From JACCTU01 sp963848525 (GTDB lineage Bacteria > Actinomycetota > Thermoleophilia > Gaiellales > Gaiellaceae), in the NCBI GenBank assembly GCA_963848525.1, contig CAWKDZ010000001.1:248001-312000 (forward strand): a stretch of DNA of 64,000 nt. The letters run 5' to 3'. The notes below the pieces were generated by a model. The model saw only the letters and a program-made list of their open reading frames with translations, made no database searches and was not told the DNA's origin. Shown one piece after another: positions 1 to 7,118 of this stretch (the stretch's first letter is position 1; the number at the start of each line of letters is the position of its first letter). Made by a program: the position numbers and the translations under genes.

Positions 1-344
1 TCGAGCAACGCGTCGGTCAGCTCGCGCGGGTCGTAGCGGCGGCCCGTCGTGCGCGGGTTCTCGGTGTCGTCCAGGACCGGACGCACGCCAGTCGTCCGCT
101 CGAGCCACTCGAGCGCATCGTCGAGCCGCTCCCAGATGACGCGTTGAAGCCGCTCGTCGCCGTCCGGGCACTCGCGTTGGAACTCGTCGAGCTCGAGGTG
201 CCGCCAGACGACGCAGCTCGAGAGCAGCATCGACCCGCCCACACGGCTCCCCTTCTCGTGGACGACGACGTCGTGCCCGAGCTCACGTGTGCGCACGGCA
301 GCGACGAGACCCGCCATCCCCGCGCCGGCGACAGTGAGCGTCAG
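1..344 (-). CDS. FAD-dependent oxidoreductase, N-terminal part
   Basis: Reading leftward, the frame encodes an amino-terminal Rossmann dinucleotide-binding fold: a short strand, then GAGMAG (GxGxxG) at residues 7-12, and an acidic residue ending the second strand in VVVHEKGSRVGGS, as in flavin-binding fumarate reductase-like or ketosteroid dehydrogenase-like enzymes. The gene leaves the window after about 114 residues, so the substrate cannot be told. No ATG, GTG or TTG lies just before the fold. The best placed start is a CTG at 344-342 that overlaps the stop of the upstream VOC gene as CTGA, which suggests translational coupling. Start assignment is weak; the family call is fairly safe. Confidence 0.6.
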   Translation of the reverse strand, partial: MTLTVAGAGMAGLVAAVRTRELGHDVVVHEKGSRVGGSMLLSSCVVWRHLELDEFQRECPDGDERLQRVIWERLDDALEWLERTTGVRPVLDDTENPRTTGRRYDPRELTDALL

Positions 345-973
345 TTCAGCGCGAACGTCGGCTTGTGCTCGACGTACTCGATCTTGACGCGCTCCGGGCC
401 CCACACGAAAACGGCGTAGGTGTTCGGCCCGTCGACGACGTCGGCGACCTCGGCCGGCAGCTCCTTCGCGTCGTCCGCGTGGTCGACGAGGACGGCGAGG
501 TGGTTGAGCAGCGGCCGTTGACTCTCCTCGACGTCGCCCTGGTGGAACTCGACGAAGGCGCCGCCGAGCTCGACCCGCGGCCTCCCGTCGCGCGGTTCCG
601 CCTCGTCGAAGCCGAGCTCGAGGTAGGCGCGGGCGGCGGACTCCGGGTCGCGGGCGTAGAGCGCGACGTGGTCGAGGTCGTAATCGACCTCGGCTTCGGC
701 CCGGGCGACCTCGACCGTCAGCCCTTCGCCGGCCTCGATCCGCTGCTCCTCGCCGTCGCGTGAGCGCAGCGTGACATGCTTGAGCGCGCCCTGCTCGCGC
801 GGGCCTTCCGCGTCGAAGAGCGTGAGCTTGAAGCGGCGCGCGTCGGCGCCCAGCAGCGTGAACCGGTCGGTGCGCTCGATCACGTGGTAGCCGAGCCCGT
901 CGAGGAGCTGGTCCGCGATCGAGTCGCGGTCGGCGACCCAGAGCGCGACGTGGTCGATCGTGCGGGGCGTCAC
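341..973 (-). CDS. VOC (glyoxalase/dioxygenase fold) family protein
   Basis: 210-residue protein with two vicinal-oxygen-chelate modules: one opening with IDHVALWVADRD (about residues 5-85), the second with LDHVALYARDPESAARAY (about 100-205), each followed by beta-strand rich sequence. VOC proteins bind a metal through His/Glu pairs and act as dioxygenases, lyases or resistance proteins; the substrate is not evident here. The frame is open further upstream, but the GTG at 973 sits directly before the first VOC strand and has a TAGCCT -10-like element at 986-981, seven bases away, so I place the start there. It overlaps the downstream oxidoreductase by four bases. Confidence 0.75.
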   Translation of the reverse strand: MTPRTIDHVALWVADRDSIADQLLDGLGYHVIERTDRFTLLGADARRFKLTLFDAEGPREQGALKHVTLRSRDGEEQRIEAGEGLTVEVARAEAEVDYDLDHVALYARDPESAARAYLELGFDEAEPRDGRPRVELGGAFVEFHQGDVEESQRPLLNHLAVLVDHADDAKELPAEVADVVDGPNTYAVFVWGPERVKIEYVEHKPTFALN

Positions 974-1013
974 CGCACTCAGGCTACCGATGCGGTGACG
1001 CCCTGCGACGAGG

Positions 1014-1349
1014 TCACTTCCTGCGGTCGACGGCACGCTTCAGTTGCTCCTTCGTCATCTTCGAGCGGCCTTCGATGCCCATGCGCTTGGCTTCGTTGTA
1101 GAGCTGGTCCCGCGTCCGACCCTTTTCGCGCTTCGTCCCCGCGCGGAGGCCGCCGCGGCGGCTCGACGACATGTCGGTCCTCGAGAGCCGCGAGGACTCT
1201 CTCGCCTCGCCGGATCTCGCGCGCTCCTTGTTCACCGTGCGCGCCGCGATCTCCTGGGCCTTGTCCTCCGACGCTCCGTCCTGCTTCAGACCGGCCTTGA
1301 TGTGCTTGTACTGGCGCTCGCGCTTGGCGCTCCACGCTTCCTGCGGCAT
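1014..1349 (-). CDS. Rho_N/SAP-like small basic protein (plasmid-stabilization-type)
   Basis: 111-residue, strongly basic protein. Residues 1-45 (PQEAWSAKRERQYKHIKAG onward) resemble small actinobacterial proteins often labelled plasmid stabilization or ChaB-like; residues 75-111 resemble the Rho termination factor N-terminal helical domain (TRDQLYNEAKRMGIEGRSKM, then TKEQLKRAV), which binds nucleic acid. A GGGGG run lies 7 bases before the ATG (Shine-Dalgarno-like). Function unknown; a nucleic-acid-binding or stress role is an inference from composition and the Rho_N-like tail. Confidence 0.7.
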   Translation of the reverse strand: MPQEAWSAKRERQYKHIKAGLKQDGASEDKAQEIAARTVNKERARSGEARESSRLSRTDMSSSRRGGLRAGTKREKGRTRDQLYNEAKRMGIEGRSKMTKEQLKRAVDRRK

Positions 1350-1406
1350 TGTTAACCCCCTTCTCGATTCGCCGGCCAGGTTCCCGCCGGAGCGGTCGCC
1401 TAATCG

Positions 1407-1712
1407 TTATTCGAGCGGGGGATTCTGGACGTTGTGCTCGGTCGCATACTCGTTCGTGAGGTTGTTCACGACGTCGAGCCCGTCGCCGTACGCGTAGTTG
1501 ATCTTCACGAACGGCTCCCATTTGTCCGGCAGCGCGTCCTCCGGGAAGATCGCCTCGACCGGGCACTCCGGTTCGCATGCCCCGCAGTCGATGCACTCCT
1601 CCGGGTCGATGACCAGGATCCGGTCGGCCTGGTGGATGCAGTCGACGGGGCAGACGTCGACGCACGAGAGGTCTTTGATGTCGATGCAGGGCTCGGCGAT
1701 GATGTACGTCAA
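1407..1712 (-). CDS. fdxA: 7Fe ferredoxin, FdxA type
   Basis: 101-residue cytoplasmic electron carrier. Two cysteine clusters are visible: C-x7-C-x3-C-x3-C near the N-terminus (ending CVDVCPVDC) and CIDCGACEPECP at about residues 40-51, the pattern of [3Fe-4S][4Fe-4S] ferredoxins of actinobacteria, with the usual long C-terminal tail (KWEPFVKINYAYGDGLD). The start is a TTG at 1712. A TAGACT -10 element lies at 1728-1723, ten bases upstream, and no Shine-Dalgarno sequence is seen, so the transcript is probably leaderless. The -10 overlaps the stop codon of the upstream pseudo-receiver gene. Confidence 0.9.
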   Translation of the reverse strand: MTYIIAEPCIDIKDLSCVDVCPVDCIHQADRILVIDPEECIDCGACEPECPVEAIFPEDALPDKWEPFVKINYAYGDGLDVVNNLTNEYATEHNVQNPPLE

Positions 1713-1725
1713 GGCGGCGCCGAGT

Positions 1726-2040
1726 CTAGCGAGGCTCCCCCACGAGAACGTCCACCACCTCGCGGGCCTTCTCGACCAGCGCGGACTTCGCCAGGACCTG
1801 GTCGAAGCCCGCCGCGTGGGCGGCCCTCAGCCCCGCCGTGTCGGTGTGGTTCGTGTACCCGATGATCGGCACGTCGGGGTAGGCGTCGACGACCTCGCCG
1901 GGGTCGATGCGCGCGATGTCGGCGATCACGACGTCGGGCGGGTCGACGCTGTCGGTCGTGACGAGATGGTGACCGGCGAGAAGCGCTTCGAGCTTGCCCC
2001 GGAAGAAGAGGTCGACCCCACAGAGCAGGATCGTCGACAC
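1726..2040 (-). CDS. Short response-regulator-like (pseudo-receiver) protein
   Basis: 104-residue stand-alone protein with receiver-like secondary structure: strand STILLCGVD, strand VVIADIARI with an Asp in the phosphoacceptor position, strand PIIGYTN with the conserved Thr, and VLAKS with the conserved Lys. The acidic pair normally at the end of the first strand is reduced to a single Asp and one helix is short, so phosphorylation is uncertain. The GTG start at 2040 is preceded by TACGCT at 2055-2050 (nine-base gap) and diverges from the DUF309 gene. Partner kinase not identifiable. Confidence 0.6.
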   Translation of the reverse strand: MSTILLCGVDLFFRGKLEALLAGHHLVTTDSVDPPDVVIADIARIDPGEVVDAYPDVPIIGYTNHTDTAGLRAAHAAGFDQVLAKSALVEKAREVVDVLVGEPR

Positions 2041-2067
2041 GGCCCCGGGAGCGTAACACTGCGTTCG
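2041..2067. promoter_or_regulatory. Divergent promoter region, pseudo-receiver / DUF309 gene
   Basis: The 27-base gap contains TACGCT (minus strand, 2055-2050) nine bases before the GTG at 2040. A weaker TAACACT on the plus strand ends seven bases before the ATG at 2068. Neither gene has a Shine-Dalgarno sequence, which fits leaderless transcription. Confidence 0.45.
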
Positions 2068-2391
2068 ATGATCGAGAAGGCGTACGCCGAAGGCCTCGCG
2101 CTCGCGCGGGCCGGACGCTACTTCGAGGCGCACGAGGCGTTCGAGACGGCGTGGCGCGCGGCCGACGACGAGGAGCGCGACTTCTTCCAAGGGCTCGTGC
2201 ACGTCGTCGTCGCGTGGTACCAGGACGGCCGCGACAACCGCACCGGCTGCGAGCGGCAGCTGGCGAAGGCACGCCGCCGGCTTGCGCCGTACGCGCCCGC
2301 GCACCGCGGACTCGACGTCGCGGCCGTGCTCGCTCAGGTCGAACGCGGGCGCTTCGGCGAGCTCGCGGAGCTAGAGCTCCCCGAGGCCTAG
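2068..2391 (+). CDS. DUF309 family protein
   Basis: 107-residue all-helical protein with the DUF309 signature: GRYFEAHEAFETAWRAA (residues 15-31), EERDFFQGLVHVVVAWYQ and a repeated helix with NRTGCERQLAKARRRLAPYA. Members are small cytoplasmic proteins of unknown biochemistry; the H-x2-FE/W and Q-GL-x3 residues are the conserved core. Length is typical. Its 3' end overlaps the convergent ccdA gene by 21 bases. Confidence 0.85.
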   Translation: MIEKAYAEGLALARAGRYFEAHEAFETAWRAADDEERDFFQGLVHVVVAWYQDGRDNRTGCERQLAKARRRLAPYAPAHRGLDVAAVLAQVERGRFGELAELELPEA

Positions 2392-3057
2392 CGCGTCGAG
2401 CGCGCGCCGCAGGCCGACGTAGAGCCACCACTCGCGGTGGAAGAAGAGGAGCAGCCCGAGCGCGACGAGGATCGCGCCGCTGACGATTCGCAGGTAGCGC
2501 CAGTTGTCGCGGACGACGCGGAAGCCGCCGATCGTGCGCGCGAACGCGAGGCCGACGAGCAGGAACGCGGCCGCGAGGCCGAGCGAGTACGCGGTCAGCA
2601 GCACGATCCCGCGCGCGACCGTGCCGCTCGCGCTCGCGAGGACGAGGACGGACCCGAGCACGACCCCGACGCACGGCGCGGCGCAGACCGCGAACGCGGC
2701 ACCGAGGAGCGCATTCGAGCCGTCGCGCGCGCGCGCGACGAGCGACGGCGCGACGAAGCGCTCGGGCCACGGCAAGAGGCCGGCGAACGCGAGCCCGAAG
2801 ACGACGAGCAGGAAGCCCGCCAGCTCGATCCGCCGCTCCTGCGGCAGTGCGGACCCGAGTGCGGCCGCGCCCGCGCCGAGCGCAACGAAGACGACCGTGA
2901 AGCCGAACACGAACGGCACGCTGCCCGCGAGGACGCGACGCGGCGTCGCCGAGCCGCCCGCGACGACCGAGACATAGCCGGGCACGAGCGGCAGCACGCA
3001 CGGCGCGGCCACGGACACGAGTCCCGCAACGAACGCGGCGGCGAGCTGCCCGGTCAC
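2371..3057 (-). CDS. ccdA: Cytochrome c biogenesis protein CcdA (thiol-disulfide transmembrane transporter)
   Basis: 228-residue integral membrane protein with about six hydrophobic segments. The two redox cysteines are visible in the matching motifs SVAAPCVLPLVPGY (first helix) and FAVCAAPCVGVVLGS (fourth helix), as expected for CcdA/DsbD-gamma, which passes reducing equivalents from cytoplasmic thioredoxin to extracytoplasmic thiol proteins. The GTG start overlaps the stop of the TlpA-CcmH gene by four bases (GTGA), so the two are probably translationally coupled; TlpA is the expected electron acceptor. This is the last gene of the operon that begins at 9763. Confidence 0.92.
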   Translation of the reverse strand: MTGQLAAAFVAGLVSVAAPCVLPLVPGYVSVVAGGSATPRRVLAGSVPFVFGFTVVFVALGAGAAALGSALPQERRIELAGFLLVVFGLAFAGLLPWPERFVAPSLVARARDGSNALLGAAFAVCAAPCVGVVLGSVLVLASASGTVARGIVLLTAYSLGLAAAFLLVGLAFARTIGGFRVVRDNWRYLRIVSGAILVALGLLLFFHREWWLYVGLRRALDALGLGEL

Positions 3058-3962
3058 TCCAGCAGCGGCAGCTCGTCCTCCGCGCGACGCGTCCAGCGCC
3101 AGAGGAGCAGCGTCACCACACCTGCGGCGGCGAGCAGCCCGGCGATCGGCAGCACCCAAGCGAGCAGGTCGAAGCCCTCCCGCTCGGGCGCCGCGAGGAC
3201 GCCCTTGCCGAACTGCGCGACGAGCTGGTCCTTGATCTCGCTCTTCGAGTCGCCCGCCGCGATCCGCTGGCGCACGAACGCCTTCATCCGCAGCGCGATC
3301 GGCGCGTTCGACTGATCGAGCGTCGTCTTGCAGGTCGGGCACACGAGCTCGCCCTCGAGCTCGGCCTGGGTCGGCTGTGCCTCGCTCGCCAGCGCGCCCG
3401 GCGCCAAGGCGAGCGCGACCAGGAGGACGACGAGGAGTCTCACGCCAGCGCCATCGCGGATCGCTTCGTCGAGCTGCTCCGCGTCCTCGATCGGGCCGAC
3501 GATGTGCTCGACGATCACGCCGCGGCGGTCGACGACGAACGTCTCGGGCCAGCCGGAGACGCCCCACGGCTCGACGAGCTTGCCCGGGCCGTCGTAGAGG
3601 TTGTCGTACGTGATCCCGTGCTCGCGCACGAACTCACGCGCGTCGCTGACGAAGTCGCGCGCGTCGATCCCGAGCACGACGACACCGCGCTGACGGTACT
3701 TCTCGTGCGCGCCCTGAAGCAGCGGAGCCTCGTCGCGACACGGACCGCACCAGGAGGCCCAGAAGTTGACGACGTGGACGGTCCCGCCGCCGAACTCGAC
3801 CGCGACGACGTCGTTGCCCGCGTCGAGCGACGGCAGCTCGACCTGCGGCGCGGGCTCGCCGACCTTCGCCGCCGGCTCCTCGTCGCGGAGCACCTTCCAC
3901 CCGAGCAACCCAAGGAGCCCGAGGACCAGTGCGAGCGCGCAGAGCTGCGCGGCCTGTTTCAC
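3054..3962 (-). CDS. TlpA/ResA thioredoxin domain joined in frame to a CcmH domain
   Basis: One open frame of 302 residues holds two proteins' worth of domains. Residues 1-25 are a membrane anchor, 35-175 a TlpA/ResA-like thioredoxin fold with the active site NFWASWCGPCRDEAP. After IRDGAG comes a second hydrophobic stretch VRLLVVLLVALALAPGALA that looks like a signal peptide, then a CcmH/CycL-type domain with CPTC, a helical repeat (QSNAPIALRMKAFVRQRIAA) and a C-terminal membrane helix. TlpA reduces apocytochrome disulfides; CcmH takes part in haem ligation. The GTG start overlaps the L,D-transpeptidase stop (GTGA). Whether this is a true fusion, or the V before RLLVV is a separate GTG start, cannot be settled by sequence alone. 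Confidence 0.8.
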   Translation of the reverse strand: MKQAAQLCALALVLGLLGLLGWKVLRDEEPAAKVGEPAPQVELPSLDAGNDVVAVEFGGGTVHVVNFWASWCGPCRDEAPLLQGAHEKYRQRGVVVLGIDARDFVSDAREFVREHGITYDNLYDGPGKLVEPWGVSGWPETFVVDRRGVIVEHIVGPIEDAEQLDEAIRDGAGVRLLVVLLVALALAPGALASEAQPTQAELEGELVCPTCKTTLDQSNAPIALRMKAFVRQRIAAGDSKSEIKDQLVAQFGKGVLAAPEREGFDLLAWVLPIAGLLAAAGVVTLLLWRWTRRAEDELPLLE

Positions 3963-4912
3963 GCCGAGACGATGAAGACCGTCGTCCCGACCGCGACGCG
4001 CTCGAACAGCCACTCGGCGTCGCGGATGGTCAGCCGGATGCAACCGTGCGAGACCGAGTAGCCGATCGACCCGGGCTCAGGCGTTCCGTGGATCCCGACA
4101 CCGGGGCTGGAGATGCCCATCCAGCGCGTCCCGAGCGGGTTGCCGGGCCCGGGCGGAACCGGCTCCTTGTCCTTCGCCCAGTCGGAGTCGGGCGGGTACC
4201 ACCACGGGTTCTTCCACTTGACGACGATGCGGAAGCGGCCGAGCGGCGTCGGGTACTGCTGCTGGCCGGTCGCGACGCCGAAGCGCCGCTGGAAGCGCAT
4301 GCCCTTGTAGAGGTAGAGCGCGTTCGAGCCACGGCGGATCACGACGACGGGCCCGAAGCTCGTCCGCGTCACCTTCGGCCTCAGCACCTTGGCCTTGAGC
4401 ACGAGCTGCGCGCGGCGCCCCGCCTGCAGCGCGGCGGTGATCGCGCCCTCGGCGGCGAGACGATCGATCTCGCGGCCGGCCTTCTCCGCAGCGATCCACG
4501 GCTTCAGCCTGCGCAGCAGAAGCCGCGCGTCAATCGGCTTGCGCGCGAGGCGGTCGGCGATCTCGCCGACGTACGTGCGGACCGCGAGCCTCCGCACCGT
4601 CACCTCGAGCGGCACGGCCGCGTACGGCGCGGCCGTGAGCGCCTGAGTGACCGCGCGCTGGATCGCGGGCGCGGCGAGCGCTTCCGGCCTCGCCTCGAAG
4701 ATGTACGTGCCGTAGCTGAGCACGAGCGGCAGCGCGTACTCGGCGCGCACCTGCTCGGCCGCGACCTCGGGTGTGAGGCCGCCGACCGGCGTCGTCGCGA
4801 TCGACACGCCTTCGGGGATCGTCGTCGGAGCGGGCGCCGGCGTCTGCGCAGGACCCGTCGGCGCGGAAGCCAAGACGGCGAGTGCGGCGATGAAGATCGA
4901 AAGGCGTCTCAC
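3959..4912 (-). CDS. L,D-transpeptidase (YkuD domain) with peptidoglycan-binding-like N-terminus
   Basis: 317-residue secreted enzyme: signal peptide at residues 1-22, a Pro/Ala linker, two repeats resembling the PG4/YoaR-like binding module (about 30-180), then a YkuD catalytic domain (about 190-317). The catalytic motif HGTPEPGSIGYSVSHGCIRL carries the His and the nucleophilic Cys of L,D-transpeptidases, which make 3-3 cross-links in peptidoglycan or attach proteins to it. GTG start at 4912 overlaps the stop of the GDPD gene. Its place between GDPD and the TlpA-CcmH gene suggests a shared cell-envelope operon. Confidence 0.9.
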   Translation of the reverse strand: MRRLSIFIAALAVLASAPTGPAQTPAPAPTTIPEGVSIATTPVGGLTPEVAAEQVRAEYALPLVLSYGTYIFEARPEALAAPAIQRAVTQALTAAPYAAVPLEVTVRRLAVRTYVGEIADRLARKPIDARLLLRRLKPWIAAEKAGREIDRLAAEGAITAALQAGRRAQLVLKAKVLRPKVTRTSFGPVVVIRRGSNALYLYKGMRFQRRFGVATGQQQYPTPLGRFRIVVKWKNPWWYPPDSDWAKDKEPVPPGPGNPLGTRWMGISSPGVGIHGTPEPGSIGYSVSHGCIRLTIRDAEWLFERVAVGTTVFIVSA

Positions 4913-5619
4913 TTGAGGCTCGGCCCGAAGATGCGTGGGTCGTCCGTGATGATAGCGTCGGCGCCCCAGTCCTCCAGGCGCACGGCCACTTCAGGGTCGT
5001 TCACCGTCCAGGCCCAGACCGCGGCGCCGAGCCCATGGCAGCGCTCGACGACTGCAGGCGTGACGAGCGCGTAGTGGAGCACGGCTGCCGAGGCTCCCGC
5101 ACGCGCGAGCCAACGGCCGAGCTGGCGCGGGAGAGCCCGGCGAAGCGTGGCCAGCCCCACGCCGATCACCGGCCGGGCGACGCGGTAGCGCGAGATCCCG
5201 AAGCGATCCTGGGGATACGAGAGCCCGACGCGCAGGGCCGGCTCGTGGCGGCGGAGGTCGCGCAGCGCCGCGTGGTCGAGCGAGCTGACGAGCGAGCGCT
5301 CGACCAGCCCGTGCCCGCGCAACGCGGCGGCGATCTGCGCTTCGAGCCCGCGCTGCTTCAGGTCGACGTGGGCTCCGGCGGGCGACTCTGAGAGGTAGGC
5401 GAGCGCCTCGTCGAGCGTGGCCGCCTCCTCGGGCAACTCGAGCGCGGAGTGCGCGAGCACGAGCCGGCCGCCGCCGTCGGCGAGCACGTCGAACTCGACC
5501 GCGTCGAGGCCGTGCTCGACCGCCGTGCGCAGCGAGGCGAGCGTGTTCTCCGGCGCGAGCGCGGCCGCACCTCGGTGTCCGACGCGAAGCGGCGGCCCGT
5601 CTCCGCGCAGCAGCTTCAC
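4909..5619 (-). CDS. Glycerophosphodiester phosphodiesterase family protein
   Basis: 236-residue GDPD-type TIM barrel: VGHRGAAALAPENTLAS (catalytic His and Arg, and the Glu of PENT), DAVEFDVLADG (metal-binding Glu and Asp), VLAHSALELP (second His), and the closing strands AVWAWTVNDPE and GADAIITDDP. These enzymes cleave glycerophosphodiesters to glycerol-3-phosphate. No signal peptide, so cytoplasmic action is likely. The frame is open upstream, but the GTG at 5619 overlaps the upstream stop as GTGA and precedes the first strand at the usual distance. Confidence 0.9.
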   Translation of the reverse strand: MKLLRGDGPPLRVGHRGAAALAPENTLASLRTAVEHGLDAVEFDVLADGGGRLVLAHSALELPEEAATLDEALAYLSESPAGAHVDLKQRGLEAQIAAALRGHGLVERSLVSSLDHAALRDLRRHEPALRVGLSYPQDRFGISRYRVARPVIGVGLATLRRALPRQLGRWLARAGASAAVLHYALVTPAVVERCHGLGAAVWAWTVNDPEVAVRLEDWGADAIITDDPRIFGPSLK

Positions 5620-7118
5620 GGCGCCGTCGGCAGCGTGTCCTCGTCGAGGCTGCCGCCCTCGGCGGCGTACGAGAGGATCATCCGGTCGGTCACCCACTCG
5701 ACGGGCGCGCGGTCGTCGGTCCACGGTTCGTCGACCTGCGCGGGCGGCGGACCGACCTGCTGCGTCAGCAGCGAGACCAGCTCGCTCAGCCGCGGGTCGT
5801 ACTCGCCCACCGTCGCCGGCTCGTTGAACCCGAGCACGATGTGGTTGAAGCGGAGCACGGGCCAGACCTCGACGATCGGGAACTCGGAAGCGAGCGTGCC
5901 GACGATGCCCTCCTCGAGGCTGCGGTCGTCCGGGATCGTCGCGACGTTGAGCGCGACGAAGCCGCCCGGCGCGAGCCGCTCGCGCACGAGCCGGAAGAAC
6001 TCGCGCGTCGCGAGGTAGAACGGCACGTACGGCTGGTGGTAGGCGTCGACGACGATCAGGTCGTACTTCTCGTCAGTGCGACGCAAGAAGGGCCGCGCGT
6101 CCGCGTCGTGCACGCGCAGGCGCGGGTTGTCGCCCAGGCCGAGGTAGCGGCGCCCGGCTTCCGTCACCGCGGGATCGATCTCGACGCCGTCGATCTCGGC
6201 GCCGGGCCAGTACTCCCCGTACGCCCGCGCGATCGTCCCACCCGCGTTGCCGAGCACGGCCACGCGCCGCGGCCCGTGCTCGAGATACGCGGGCAGCGCG
6301 AGAAACGCGTCCCAGACGCCGCCCGTGAGCACGGTGTCCGGCCGCCAGACCGAGTGCACCGCGACGCCCTCGTTCAAGTAGAGCCGGCGCGCGCCGTCCC
6401 GTTCGACGACCTGCACGAACTGGTACGGCGACTCGACCTCGTGCAGGACCTCGCCGTCGCTCGCCTTGACGACGCCCGGCGGGATCACGACCAGCGCGCC
6501 GATCGCGACCGCGGCCACGGCCCAGCGGCGTCCGAGCATCACCGCCGCCGAGGCGGCGAGGAGTGCGGCGGTGCCGAGCAGCGTCCGCTGCGTGCCGATG
6601 AGCGGGATCAGCACGAGCGCCGGCAGGAAGGTCCCGAGCAGGCTGCCGACCGTCGAGAGCGCGTACAGGCGCCCGGCCACGACACCCGCGCTGCGCAGCT
6701 CGACGAGCGCGAGCCGGATCGCGAACGGTGCGACCATCCCGAGCAGGACGACCGGCGGGGCGAACAGCAGCAGGGTCGCGAAGAACGAGCCGACCACAGC
6801 TCCCGCCGACACCTCGTCGAGACCCTCGGCCGCGACGTCGAGCAGCGGCTCCGAAACGAACGGGATCGCCGCGACCAGCACCGCGGCCCCGAGCACGAGC
6901 TGCCCGAGCAGCCTCTCGCTCGGCCGCCGGTCGGCGATCCGCCCGCCGAGCCAGTAGCCGAGGCTGAGCGACGCGAGCGTGAGGCCGATGATGTTCGCCC
7001 AGACGATCGTCGACGAGCCGAAGTACGGCGCCAGCAGCCGCGACGCGCAGATCTCCGTGGCCAGCGTGCCGACGCCCGCCAGGAAGACGAGCGCGTAGAG
7101 CGCGCGCCGGTTGCTCAA
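5616..7118 (-). CDS. Spermidine-synthase-like protein fused to a multi-span membrane domain
   Basis: 500-residue protein. Residues 1-215 form about seven or eight membrane segments (starting ALYALVFLAGVGTLATEICAS), and residues 230-480 form a polyamine-synthase/methyltransferase fold with VAVLGNAGGTIARAYGE, DGVEIDP and DLIVVDAYHQPY. This two-part architecture is common in actinobacteria and proteobacteria as fused MFS/spermidine synthase; real polyamine synthesis has rarely been shown and methylation or another aminopropyl-type transfer is possible. The start codon is TTG and overlaps the upstream stop as TTGA. Confidence 0.8.
   Translation of the reverse strand: MSNRRALYALVFLAGVGTLATEICASRLLAPYFGSSTIVWANIIGLTLASLSLGYWLGGRIADRRPSERLLGQLVLGAAVLVAAIPFVSEPLLDVAAEGLDEVSAGAVVGSFFATLLLFAPPVVLLGMVAPFAIRLALVELRSAGVVAGRLYALSTVGSLLGTFLPALVLIPLIGTQRTLLGTAALLAASAAVMLGRRWAVAAVAIGALVVIPPGVVKASDGEVLHEVESPYQFVQVVERDGARRLYLNEGVAVHSVWRPDTVLTGGVWDAFLALPAYLEHGPRRVAVLGNAGGTIARAYGEYWPGAEIDGVEIDPAVTEAGRRYLGLGDNPRLRVHDADARPFLRRTDEKYDLIVVDAYHQPYVPFYLATREFFRLVRERLAPGGFVALNVATIPDDRSLEEGIVGTLASEFPIVEVWPVLRFNHIVLGFNEPATVGEYDPRLSELVSLLTQQVGPPPAQVDEPWTDDRAPVEWVTDRMILSYAAEGGSLDEDTLPTAP

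Noticed and set aside
365..763. Long plus-strand open frame opposite the VOC gene
   Set aside because: It is the complement of a conserved VOC protein, has Val/Arg/Glu-rich low-information sequence and no family features; typical of GC-rich antisense frames.
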